A model generated the notes under the pieces. It was not told the origin of the DNA, did no database searches, and saw only the letters and a list, made by a program, of their open reading frames with translations. A stretch of 64,000 nt of DNA from Burkholderia sp. Ac-20365 (GTDB taxonomy: Bacteria > Pseudomonadota > Gammaproteobacteria > Burkholderiales > Burkholderiaceae), in NCBI RefSeq assembly GCF_017104715.1, contig NZ_JAAGPI010000022.1, positions 1-64,000 of the forward strand. Direction: 5' to 3'. Made by a program: the position numbers and the translations under genes. Of the stretch, positions 28,265-36,946 are shown in pieces. Numbering within the stretch: the stretch's first letter is position 1; every line of letters begins with the position of its first letter.

Positions 28265-28586
28265 CTGGGACTTTGTTAGCAGCCCGCGCCCCGCGCGCGC
28301 TCGATGCCACGATTGTACCGTGCGGCGCCGGCGCGCAACGTCCGTTAGCGGCACGACGCACGGCATTGCCCGAGGCGCTTGCGCCTTGGCCGGATGGCCA
28401 ACCGTCTCGCCGCTGACACAGGCGTACGCGGGGGCGCGTGCTAAAATCCGTGATTCGAATTTACTCTTGGACCTAAGCCGCCGAGGCCCCTCCGACAACC
28501 GGTTGCAACAAGGTGAACTGGTGTAAAACCCCGGTGTAAAAACCGCCCTTGCAACCCCGCCGAAGCCGAGACGCAACCACGATCCG
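28265..28586. promoter_or_regulatory. Divergent dciA/secA spacer with extended -10 box
   Basis: The 322-bp spacer holds no gene. An extended -10, TGCTAAAAT, at 28439-28447 points towards secA, with no clear -35. No secM-like leader peptide was recognised. Confidence 0.4.
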
Positions 28587-31400
28587 ATGACCACCGGTTT
28601 TCTACAAAAGATTTTTGGCAGCCGCAACCAGCGGCTCGTCAAGCAATATCAAAAGACCGTCGCGGCGATCAATGCGCTCGAACCGCAGATCGAGCAATTG
28701 ACGGATGATCAACTGCGCGCGAAAACCGTGGAGTTCCGGCAACGCGTGAGCAGCGGCGAGTCGCTCGACAAGCTGCTGCCCGAGGCGTTCGCGGTCTGTC
28801 GCGAGGCGAGCAAGCGCGTGCTGAAAATGCGGCACTTCGACGTGCAGCTGATCGGCGGCATGGTCCTGCACTACGGCAAGATCGCGGAAATGCGTACCGG
28901 CGAAGGCAAGACGCTCGTCGCCACGCTGCCCGTGTACCTGAACGCGCTCTCGGGCCGCGGCGTGCACGTCGTCACCGTGAACGACTACCTGGCCCAGCGC
29001 GACGCCGAATGGATGGCGCGCCTCTACAACTTCCTCGGTCTTTCCGTCGGGATCAATCTGTCGCAGATGGATCACGGCATGAAGCAGGAAGCGTATGCCG
29101 CGGACATCACGTACGGCACGAACAACGAATTCGGCTTCGACTACCTGCGCGACAACATGGTCTACGAGACCGACGCGCGCGTGCAGCGGGCGCTGAACTT
29201 CGCGGTGGTCGACGAAGTTGACTCGATCCTGATCGACGAAGCGCGTACGCCGCTCATCATCTCCGGCCAGGCCGAAGATCACACCGAACTCTACGTGCGC
29301 ATGAACGCGCTGCCGCCGCTGCTCGAGCGCCAGATCGGCGAAGAGAAGGCGGACGGCACGGGCGTCGAAAAGCCGGGCGACTACACGCTGGACGAAAAAG
29401 CGCGCCAGGTGTTCCTGACGGAATCGGGCCACGAAAAGGCTGAGCGCCTGCTCGCCGAGTGGGGCCTGATCGGCGAGGGTGAAAGCCTGTACGCGCCGCA
29501 GAACATCACGCTGATGCACCACGTGTACGCCGCGCTGCGCGCGCACACGCTGTTCTACAAAGACCAGCATTACGTGGTGCAGAACGGCGAAGTCGTGATC
29601 GTCGACGAATTCACGGGCCGTCTGATGGCTGGCCGCCGCTGGTCCGACGGTCTGCATCAGGCCGTTGAAGCGAAGGAACACGTGAAGATCCAGAGCGAGA
29701 ACCAGACGCTCGCATCGATCACGTTCCAGAACTATTTCCGCATGTACGCGAAGCTGTCCGGCATGACGGGTACGGCGGACACGGAAGCGTACGAATTCAA
29801 CGAGATTTACGGGCTTGAAACGGTCGTGATCCCGACCAACCGCCCACCGAAGCGGATCGACAAGCAGGATCAGATCTACAAGACCGCGCTGGAGCGGTAT
29901 AACGCGGTCATTCGCGATATCCGCGAGTGCTATGACCGCGGTCAGCCGGTGCTGGTCGGCACGACCTCGATCGAAAATTCCGAGGTGTTGTCGCAACTGC
30001 TGAACAAGGCCGGCTTGCCGCACGAAGTGCTGAACGCGAAGCAGCACGCGCGTGAAGCGGCCATCGTCGCGGAAGCGGGCCGTCCGCAGCGCGTTACGAT
30101 CGCGACCAACATGGCCGGCCGCGGTACCGACATCGTGCTCGGCGGTAATGCTGAAAAGCAAGCCGCATTCATCGAAGCCGATCTGTCGATCCCAGAAGAC
30201 GAAAAGGGCCCGCGCATCCAGAAGCTGCACGACGAATGGCAAACGCTGCACGATCAGGTGAAGGCCGCAGGCGGGCTGCACATCATCGGCACCGAGCGTC
30301 ACGAATCGCGCCGTATCGACAATCAGCTGCGCGGCCGTGCGGGCCGTCAGGGCGATCCGGGCTCGTCGCGTTTCTATCTGTCGCTGGAAGATCCGCTACT
30401 GCGCATTTTCGCGGGCGACCGCGTGCGCGCCATCATGGACCGGCTGAAGATGCCGGAAGGCGAGGCGATCGAAGCGGGCATCGTCACGCGTTCGATCGAA
30501 TCGGCGCAGCGCAAGGTTGAAGCGCGCAACTTCGATATCCGCAAGCAGCTGCTCGAATACGACGACGTGTCGAACGATCAGCGCAAGGTGATCTATCAGC
30601 AGCGCAATGAACTGCTCGAAGCGCACGACATCACCGAAACCATCGGTGCGATGCGTCATGGCGTGATCACGGATATCGTCCGCCAGTTCGTGCCGGCGGG
30701 CAGTATCGAAGAGCAGTGGGATGTGCCTGAACTGGAAGAAGTGCTGCGCAACGACTGGCAGCTCGATCTCGCCATTCAGGAAATGATCAACGAATCGCAG
30801 CAGATCGACGCGGACCAGATTCTCGAAGCCGTGATCGCCGCCGCCGACGAAGCCTACGAGGCGAAGGTCGAACAGGTGGGCCGCGAATCGTTCAGCGCGT
30901 TCGAGCGCTCGGTCATGTTGCAGACGCTGGACCGTAGCTGGCGCGAACACCTCGCCGCGCTCGATCACCTGCGGCAGGGCATCCATCTGCGCGGCTATGC
31001 GCAGAAGAACCCGAAGCAGGAATACAAGCGCGAAGCATTCGAACTGTTTGCCGCAATGCTCGACGCGGTGAAGCTGGAAGTCACGCGCATCGTGATGAAC
31101 GTGCAGATCCAGTCGCCGGAGCAGCTGGAGCTGGCCGCCGAGCAGATGGAAGAGCAGGGTAGCCATCTGGTGGACAACGTCGAGTTCCGTCACGCGGATT
31201 ACGCCGAAGCCGGGGCGGCAGTCGCAGCGGCGCCCGTCGCAGCGAACGCAGCCGCCGCCATGATCGGCGACGCGATGACGCACGGCCAGGGCGCAGCCGC
31301 GCCGCTGTCCGGTGATAACGTGCCGAAGGTCGGTCGCAACGACCCCTGCCCGTGCGGCAGCGGCAAGAAGTACAAGCAGTGCCACGGCAAGATCGCGTGA
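28587..31400 (+). CDS. secA: Preprotein translocase ATPase SecA
   Basis: Motor of Sec-dependent export. Walker A MRTGEGKTLVATLP lies near residue 105, followed by the DEAD-type VVDEVDSILIDEAR near 210. The cross-linking, helical wing and scaffold regions follow. The C-terminus keeps the zinc SecB-binding site CPCGSGKKYKQCHG. Length 937 residues. The linker before the zinc site is A-rich. Confidence 0.97.
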   Translation: MTTGFLQKIFGSRNQRLVKQYQKTVAAINALEPQIEQLTDDQLRAKTVEFRQRVSSGESLDKLLPEAFAVCREASKRVLKMRHFDVQLIGGMVLHYGKIAEMRTGEGKTLVATLPVYLNALSGRGVHVVTVNDYLAQRDAEWMARLYNFLGLSVGINLSQMDHGMKQEAYAADITYGTNNEFGFDYLRDNMVYETDARVQRALNFAVVDEVDSILIDEARTPLIISGQAEDHTELYVRMNALPPLLERQIGEEKADGTGVEKPGDYTLDEKARQVFLTESGHEKAERLLAEWGLIGEGESLYAPQNITLMHHVYAALRAHTLFYKDQHYVVQNGEVVIVDEFTGRLMAGRRWSDGLHQAVEAKEHVKIQSENQTLASITFQNYFRMYAKLSGMTGTADTEAYEFNEIYGLETVVIPTNRPPKRIDKQDQIYKTALERYNAVIRDIRECYDRGQPVLVGTTSIENSEVLSQLLNKAGLPHEVLNAKQHAREAAIVAEAGRPQRVTIATNMAGRGTDIVLGGNAEKQAAFIEADLSIPEDEKGPRIQKLHDEWQTLHDQVKAAGGLHIIGTERHESRRIDNQLRGRAGRQGDPGSSRFYLSLEDPLLRIFAGDRVRAIMDRLKMPEGEAIEAGIVTRSIESAQRKVEARNFDIRKQLLEYDDVSNDQRKVIYQQRNELLEAHDITETIGAMRHGVITDIVRQFVPAGSIEEQWDVPELEEVLRNDWQLDLAIQEMINESQQIDADQILEAVIAAADEAYEAKVEQVGRESFSAFERSVMLQTLDRSWREHLAALDHLRQGIHLRGYAQKNPKQEYKREAFELFAAMLDAVKLEVTRIVMNVQIQSPEQLELAAEQMEEQGSHLVDNVEFRHADYAEAGAAVAAAPVAANAAAAMIGDAMTHGQGAAAPLSGDNVPKVGRNDPCPCGSGKKYKQCHGKIA

Positions 31401-31409
31401 CACATGAAG

Positions 31410-31438
31410 GCGGCGCGCAGTATGCGCGCCGCGTCGTT
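31410..31438 (+). terminator. Possible terminator after secA
   Basis: A perfect 10-bp stem (31410-31419 with 31423-31432) closes a GTA loop and is followed by GTCGTTT. Strong stem, poor U-tract. Confidence 0.5.
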
Positions 31439-31505
31439 TGAAGCGTGCATTGCTGGTGATTTCGCGGTGGCGCGGGTCCATCCGGCGCCATCACTTTTGA
31501 TCCCC

Positions 31506-31527
31506 AATGCCGGCGCACGCCGGCATT
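31506..31527. repeat. Palindrome containing a recurrent intergenic 12-mer
   Basis: AATGCCGGCG-CA-CGCCGGCATT is a perfect 10-bp-arm palindrome between secA and argJ. Its core ATGCCGGCGCAC (31507-31518) recurs in the obgE-proB spacer and, inverted, in the rppH-proS spacer. Confidence 0.6.
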
Positions 31528-31549
31528 TCAGTCTCGACAGGTCGCAAAC

Positions 31550-32791
31550 ATGGCTGTCAATTTCCCCTCGATCGATCCCGCTCAACTCCATCCCGTCGCC
31601 GGCGTCACGCTAGGCTGGGCCGAGGCGAATATCCGCAAGCCGAACCGCAAGGACGTGCTGGTCATTTCCGTCGACGAAGGCGCGACGGTCGCGGGCGTGT
31701 TCACGCTGAACCGTTTTTGCGCGGCGCCGGTGACGGTGTGCCGCGAGCATCTCGAACACGTACGCAAGGGCGGCAAGCGCATTCGTGCGCTGGTCGTGAA
31801 TACGGGCAACGCGAACGCGGGCACGGGCGAGCCGGGCATGGTGGCGGCGCGCGAAACGTGCGACGAACTGGCGCGCCTCGCGGGTATCGAGCCTCAGCAG
31901 GTGCTGCCGTTCTCGACGGGCGTGATTCTGGAGCCGCTGCCTGTCGACCGTCTGAAGGCCGGCTTGCCCGCTGCGCTGGCGAATCGCCAGGCCGCGCACT
32001 GGTATGACGCCGCACAGGCCATCATGACCACCGATACTTTGCCGAAGGCCGTGTCGCGCCAGGTGAAGATCGACGGCCACACGATCACGATGACGGGCAT
32101 CAGCAAGGGCGCGGGCATGATCAAGCCGAACATGGCGACGATGCTCGGCTTCCTCGCTTTCGATGCCAACGTCGCGCAGCCCGTGCTCGACCAGCTGGTC
32201 AAGGATGTGGCCGACCGCTCGTTCAACTGCGTCACGATCGATGGCGATACGTCGACCAACGACTCGTTCATCCTGATCGCCTCGGGCAAGTCGAGCCTGC
32301 CCGCGATCACGTCGACGGATTCGCCCGCCTATGCCGCGCTACGCGACGCCGTGACGGAAACGGCGCAGACGCTCTCGCAACTGATCGTGCGCGACGGCGA
32401 AGGCGCGACGAAGTTCATGACGGTGCAGGTCGAAGGCGGCGCGAATGTGGCCGAATGCCGCCAGATTGCTTACGCAATCGGCCATTCGCCGCTCGTGAAG
32501 ACGGCGTTCTACGCATCGGACCCCAACCTCGGCCGCATTCTGGCCGCGATCGGCTATGCAGGCGTGACTGACCTCGACGTCAACAAGATCGACCTGTATC
32601 TCGACGACGTGCTCGTCGCGAAATCCGGCGGACGCAATCCCGACTACAAGGAAGAAGACGGACAGCGCGTGATGAAGAAGGCGGAAATCCTGATTCGCGT
32701 CGTGCTCGGCCGCGGCGACGCGCAGGCGACGATCTGGACGTGCGATCTGTCGCACGACTACGTGAGCATCAACGCCGATTACCGTTCCTGA
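31550..32791 (+). CDS. argJ: Bifunctional ornithine acetyltransferase/N-acetylglutamate synthase
   Basis: Recycles the acetyl group in arginine biosynthesis. The protein self-cleaves before the threonine of the conserved KPNMATMLGF motif (near residue 190), giving two chains; that motif is intact. Length 413 residues. Follows secA after a 149-bp spacer with palindromes and precedes a DUF815 ATPase by 15 bp. Whether it makes acetylglutamate as well as ornithine cannot be told from sequence. Confidence 0.95.
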   Translation: MAVNFPSIDPAQLHPVAGVTLGWAEANIRKPNRKDVLVISVDEGATVAGVFTLNRFCAAPVTVCREHLEHVRKGGKRIRALVVNTGNANAGTGEPGMVAARETCDELARLAGIEPQQVLPFSTGVILEPLPVDRLKAGLPAALANRQAAHWYDAAQAIMTTDTLPKAVSRQVKIDGHTITMTGISKGAGMIKPNMATMLGFLAFDANVAQPVLDQLVKDVADRSFNCVTIDGDTSTNDSFILIASGKSSLPAITSTDSPAYAALRDAVTETAQTLSQLIVRDGEGATKFMTVQVEGGANVAECRQIAYAIGHSPLVKTAFYASDPNLGRILAAIGYAGVTDLDVNKIDLYLDDVLVAKSGGRNPDYKEEDGQRVMKKAEILIRVVLGRGDAQATIWTCDLSHDYVSINADYRS

Positions 32792-32806
32792 TTCCCGCTC
32801 ATCGAC

Positions 32807-33676
32807 ATGGATAAACTCGAACAATTCCTGACCCGCGCCGAAGCCGTGCTGGTGCGGCTCGAAGCCATGCTGCCTCCTGCCGCGCCCGACATCGACTGGT
32901 CGGCGGCTGTGGCATTTCGCTGGCGCAAGCGCCAGGGGCGCGGTTATTTGCAGCCGGTGCCCGCCATCTCGCTGATTTCGCTCGACGATCTGCAGAACAT
33001 CGATCGCCAGAAGAACCTGATCGAGCAGAACACGAAGCAGTTCGTCAGCAAGCAGCCCGCCAACAACGTGCTGCTGACGGGCGCGCGCGGCACGGGCAAG
33101 TCGTCGCTGATCAAGGCGTGTCTGAACGCGTATTCGCAAGACGGCCTGCGTCTGATCGAAGTCGACAAGGACGATCTGCACGATCTCGGCGATATCGTCG
33201 ATCTGATTTCGGCACGTCCGGAGCGCTTCATCGTGTTCTGCGACGATCTTTCGTTCGAAGAGGGCGAGTCGGGCTACAAGGCGCTGAAGGTGGCCCTGGA
33301 CGGCTCGGTTGCCGCGCAGTCGGACAACGTGCTGATCTACGCGACGTCGAACCGCCGACATCTGTTGCCCGAATACATGAGCGACAACGAGACGTACAAG
33401 CACACGTCCGATGGCGAAATTCATCCGGGTGAAGTGGTCGAAGAAAAGATCTCGCTGTCCGAGCGTTTCGGCCTGTGGGTCAGCTTCTATCCGTTCAAGC
33501 AGGACGACTACCTGTCCATCGTCGCCCACTGGCTGCATCACTTCGGTTGCAACGATGCCGACGTCGAGACGGCGCGCGGCGATGCGCTGATCTGGGCGTT
33601 GGAGCGCGGTTCGCGTTCTGGGCGTGTGGCGTGGCAATTCGCGCGCGACTGGTCCGGCAAGCGGGCGCAAGCATGA
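32807..33676 (+). CDS. DUF815 family AAA-type ATPase
   Basis: P-loop ATPase of the conserved but uncharacterised DUF815 family. Walker A is LLTGARGTGKSS (near residues 85-96), Walker B-like VFCDDLSFEEGE (near 144), and an arginine-containing TSNRRHLLPEYM follows as a sensor-like region. Length 289 residues, with no membrane segments. It overlaps mutT by 4 bp (ATGA) and follows argJ closely, so the three may share a transcript. Its biological role is unknown. Confidence 0.85.
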   Translation: MDKLEQFLTRAEAVLVRLEAMLPPAAPDIDWSAAVAFRWRKRQGRGYLQPVPAISLISLDDLQNIDRQKNLIEQNTKQFVSKQPANNVLLTGARGTGKSSLIKACLNAYSQDGLRLIEVDKDDLHDLGDIVDLISARPERFIVFCDDLSFEEGESGYKALKVALDGSVAAQSDNVLIYATSNRRHLLPEYMSDNETYKHTSDGEIHPGEVVEEKISLSERFGLWVSFYPFKQDDYLSIVAHWLHHFGCNDADVETARGDALIWALERGSRSGRVAWQFARDWSGKRAQA

Positions 33677-34107
33677 GCGACGCAGCGCAAGGCAATGCGG
33701 GCGAGTTGAACGAAGCCGGCCGGCCGGTTACGGAAGTGGCTGTCGGTGTCCTCGTTCAGCCCGATGGTCGCTATCTGCTCGCGCAACGCCCAGCCGGCAA
33801 GCCGTACGAAGGCTACTGGGAATTTCCGGGCGGCAAGCTGGAGCCGGGCGAAACGGTGGAGGCGGCGCTCGCGCGTGAGCTTCACGAAGAACTCGGCATC
33901 GACGTGCAGGCGAGTCACCGCTGGCACGTGCTCGAGCACGATTATCCGCACGCGTACGTACGGCTCTATTTCTGCAAGGTGACGGCGTGGGACGGCGAGC
34001 CGCATGGACGCGAAGGTCAGGCGTTCGCCTGGCAGACGTTGCCGGCTGATGTGTCGCCGCTTTTGCCCGCGACGATTCCCGTGCTGGAGTGGCTGGCGGC
34101 GGAGTGA
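33673..34107 (+). CDS. mutT: MutT-type Nudix pyrophosphohydrolase
   Basis: Predicted to hydrolyse oxidised nucleotides such as 8-oxo-dGTP, preventing A:T to C:G mutations. The full Nudix box runs from GGKLEPGE to RELHEELGI (about residues 53-75). The start at 33673 overlaps the DUF815 stop and gives 144 residues. The symbol mutT is by similarity of the N-terminal LVQPDGRYLLAQRP region and could be another Nudix specificity. Confidence 0.85.
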   Translation: MSDAAQGNAGELNEAGRPVTEVAVGVLVQPDGRYLLAQRPAGKPYEGYWEFPGGKLEPGETVEAALARELHEELGIDVQASHRWHVLEHDYPHAYVRLYFCKVTAWDGEPHGREGQAFAWQTLPADVSPLLPATIPVLEWLAAE

Positions 34108-34174
34108 ATTGAAGGCGGAGTCGCTAGTGGCGACTTCCGCACTTCATGAACGGTGACGCGTGATAAAACCCCGG

Positions 34175-34369
34175 TCAGTGCGAGCGGTGCTCGCCGGGTG
34201 CGTCATCGGAAGGCGGTTCCTCGTCGGTGCCGCCGATCTTGTACTTTTCGGCAGCCCACGCGCCGAGATCGATCTGCTTGCAGCGCTCGGAACAGAAAGG
34301 GCGGAAGCGGTTTTCGGGAGTCCAGCGGACATCCTTTCCGCAGCTAGGGCATTTGACTACAGTGGCCAT
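34175..34369 (-). CDS. yacG: DNA gyrase inhibitor YacG
   Basis: Small zinc protein of the YacG family; in E. coli it binds GyrB and inhibits gyrase. Four cysteines as C-x2-C (CPSC, residues 7-10) and C-x3-C (CSERC) form the zinc site, with an acidic tail. Length 64 residues. Downstream of zapD on the same strand with 59 bp between. Confidence 0.92.
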   Translation of the reverse strand: MATVVKCPSCGKDVRWTPENRFRPFCSERCKQIDLGAWAAEKYKIGGTDEEPPSDDAPGEHRSH

Positions 34370-34428
34370 TCGATCAGACGTTCAATCGCAAACTTTGAGA
34401 CTACGCAAATAAGGCTGTTTGCGTCAGA

Positions 34429-35184
34429 TTAAAGACTACACAGCGTCAACTGGAACGGCACGTCCACGTCGACTGCGCGCGGACGCAGATCGCCGTCCTG
34501 CACCGTGAAGCGCACCCACAGCATGTACTTGTTGGCGCTCGCTTCCGGGATCACCCGCAATTCCGGCGCCACGCGCACCTGCATCAGCTGATACGTACGG
34601 CCTGACAGCATTTGCTGGTAGCTGCCCTGCATCGCCATTACTTTCGACGCCTGGCCCGATTCGCGTGCAAGCCGCAGCACGATCGAGGCCGCGTCGCGCA
34701 GCGGCAGAAGCGGCATGATCCACTTCGCGATGTCCTGGCGACGCTGGTCGGGATGGGTCTGCTGCCACGCGTAGTACGACGGAAGATCGAACTTGCAGGT
34801 GCCGCCGGGAATGATCGCGCGGCTGCGGATGCTCGCGAGCCATTCGTTATCAGCAAGATGCTGGCCAGTTTTGCCCTGCATCTGCGTCAGCCCGGCGAGC
34901 GTCTGTTCGATTTCACCGAGGACAGCTTCGAGCGCATTTTGCTCGATGCCCGGATTGCCGCGAAACGGAGCGAGCGTTTGACGTTGCCGCTCCAGTTCTT
35001 TCATCAGATCCGACTTCAGATCTGCGCGGCCCGCGACCTCGGAGATTTCGAACAGCGTAGTCAGCGCGACGTGATGTTCCCTGGCATCTTCCTGAGTCAG
35101 AAAGAACGTGAAGCGCTCGAAGAGATCTTCGAGGCGCAGCAGCGTCCGGATTCGCTCATTGAAGGGATACTCGTAAAGAATCAA
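34429..35184 (-). CDS. zapD: Z-ring associated protein ZapD
   Basis: Cytoplasmic factor that cross-links FtsZ protofilaments (formerly YacF). The 251-residue protein starts MILYEYPFNERIRTLLRLED, matching the family start; the codon is TTG, which may limit expression. The N-terminal helical and C-terminal beta domains are both present. It is 195 bp downstream of coaE, a spacer that may carry its own promoter. Confidence 0.92.
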   Translation of the reverse strand: MILYEYPFNERIRTLLRLEDLFERFTFFLTQEDAREHHVALTTLFEISEVAGRADLKSDLMKELERQRQTLAPFRGNPGIEQNALEAVLGEIEQTLAGLTQMQGKTGQHLADNEWLASIRSRAIIPGGTCKFDLPSYYAWQQTHPDQRRQDIAKWIMPLLPLRDAASIVLRLARESGQASKVMAMQGSYQQMLSGRTYQLMQVRVAPELRVIPEASANKYMLWVRFTVQDGDLRPRAVDVDVPFQLTLCSL

Positions 35185-35379
35185 GCGGGCTCGCCTCGGG
35201 CGTGGTCGGTGACGGAATTGCAGGACATTCTAATGCCGTGAGACTACCCTAGCAATCACACACTTTTTTGGCGAGCTTCCGACAATTTTTGCGCGGTATT
35301 GCGCGCATTCGTTGCGTGGATACGGTGTTCACGACAACATGCGCCCGCATTACAGACATCGAACAGAATCGCTCACGGC

Positions 35380-35982
35380 TTACGCGCCTGCGAGCGAAAC
35401 ATACGTGCGATGAAGCTGATCGACATCAACGTCGAGCGCTTCGAGCGGGCGGTTGTCATTGTCGATGACGTCATCGGCGGCGGCGAGACGTGCTTCGCGG
35501 GTCGCCTGGCGCGCGATGATCGCGAGCACCTGTTCGCGTGTGAACGCATTACGGCGCATCACGCGCTCGATCTGCGTTTCGACGCTGCAATCCACAGTCA
35601 ACACGCGATTCACACGTGTTTTCCAGCTGCCCGACTCGACGAGCAAGGGCACGACGACGATCACATATGGTCCGTTCGCTGCTTCGCGCTGACGTTCGGT
35701 TTCTGCGCGAATCAACGGATGCGTGATCGCTTCGAGCCGCTTGCGCGCGGTCTCGTCGCTGAAAACGAGTGCACGCATACGCGCTCGATCCAGTGAGCCA
35801 TCAGCGGCGACGAAGGACGGGCCGAATTCCGTCGCGATGGACGGCATGGCGAGACCCTGCGGTGCGGTGATGCTGTGCGCGATCACGTCCGTATCGACGA
35901 GCGTTACGCTGCGCTTCGCGAACAGATCAGCGACCGTGGACTTGCCGCTGCCTATGCCGCCCGTCAATCCAACAGCAAACAT
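35380..35982 (-). CDS. coaE: Dephospho-CoA kinase
   Basis: Last step of coenzyme A synthesis. The P-loop GLTGGIGSGKST (residues 5-16) is followed by the family DTDVIAH motif (near 31). Length 200 residues. The start is 3 bp past the pilD stop, so it is probably co-transcribed with pilD. Confidence 0.95.
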   Translation of the reverse strand: MFAVGLTGGIGSGKSTVADLFAKRSVTLVDTDVIAHSITAPQGLAMPSIATEFGPSFVAADGSLDRARMRALVFSDETARKRLEAITHPLIRAETERQREAANGPYVIVVVPLLVESGSWKTRVNRVLTVDCSVETQIERVMRRNAFTREQVLAIIARQATREARLAAADDVIDNDNRPLEALDVDVDQLHRTYVSLAGA

Positions 35983-35985
35983 GCG

Positions 35986-36915
35986 TCAACCTCCCAAAGC
36001 CGCGTAGAGCGGCGTGCCGAGAAAGAGTGTCACGGCACCGCCTGCCGCGAGAAACGGACCGAAAGGCAGCGGCTCTTCGAAGCGCATGCGGCCAATCCAC
36101 GTCGCAACGAGACCGACGACGGCGCCCGTCACCGCGGCGATCAGAATGATCTGCGGTAGCGCGGCCCAGCCGAGCCACGCGCCGAGCGCCGCGAGTAGCT
36201 TGAAGTCGCCATAACCCATGCCTTCGACGCCGCGCACGAGCTTGAACAGCCAATGCACGCACCACAGCGCGAGGTAGCCGGCGATCGCGCCGATCACGGC
36301 ATCGTGCAGGTTCGCGAACACCATATTGAAGTTGACGATCAGGCCGGCCCACAGCAAGGGCAGCGTCATCGAGTCCGGCAACAGATGCGTGTCGATATCG
36401 ATCGCGCTCATCGCGAGCAGTGTCGCGCACAGGCCGAATGCAGCGAGCGCCGTGCCCGTCGCACCAAACGTGACGAGCGCGCCGAGCGCCAACGCTGCGC
36501 TCGACAGTTCGAGCAGCGGATAGCGAAAGCTCACGCGCCCTTTGCATTGCGAGCATCGGCCTCGCAGTACCAGATAGCTGAATACCGGCACGTTCTCCCA
36601 CGCGCGCAGCACGTGGCCGCAATGGGGACATGCGCTGCGCGGAAGCCAGAGGTTGTAGCGCTCGGGCAAGCCGTCTTCGTCGAACGCGTGGCCCGTTGCG
36701 TCGCTCACTTCGGCGCGCCATGCGCGTTCGAGCATAATCGGCAGTCGATGTACGACCACGTTCAGAAAGCTGCCGATCACGAGGCCGAACGCAATCACGA
36801 ATGCGATTTGCGCGCCGGCTGGCAAAGCGCTGAACGCCATGCCGAGACTCTCTGTGAAACGGGCGAGCGGGCCGGTGAGGGAAGGTTCTGACACGGACGT
36901 GAGCGTGGTCGGCAT
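35986..36915 (-). CDS. pilD: Type IV prepilin peptidase/methyltransferase PilD
   Basis: Inner-membrane aspartyl protease that cleaves and N-methylates type IV prepilins and pseudopilins. It has about eight membrane segments, the cytoplasmic zinc site CPHC...CSQC between segments 1 and 2, and the aspartates in IDIDTHLLPD and the GYGDFKLLA (GxGD) motif. Length 309 residues from 36915; an internal Met at residue 26 is a possible alternative start. Lies between pilC and coaE. Confidence 0.94.
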   Translation of the reverse strand: MPTTLTSVSEPSLTGPLARFTESLGMAFSALPAGAQIAFVIAFGLVIGSFLNVVVHRLPIMLERAWRAEVSDATGHAFDEDGLPERYNLWLPRSACPHCGHVLRAWENVPVFSYLVLRGRCSQCKGRVSFRYPLLELSSAALALGALVTFGATGTALAAFGLCATLLAMSAIDIDTHLLPDSMTLPLLWAGLIVNFNMVFANLHDAVIGAIAGYLALWCVHWLFKLVRGVEGMGYGDFKLLAALGAWLGWAALPQIILIAAVTGAVVGLVATWIGRMRFEEPLPFGPFLAAGGAVTLFLGTPLYAALGG

Positions 36916-36946
36916 GGTCGATTGTTGGGATTTGGCTGCGATGCTA

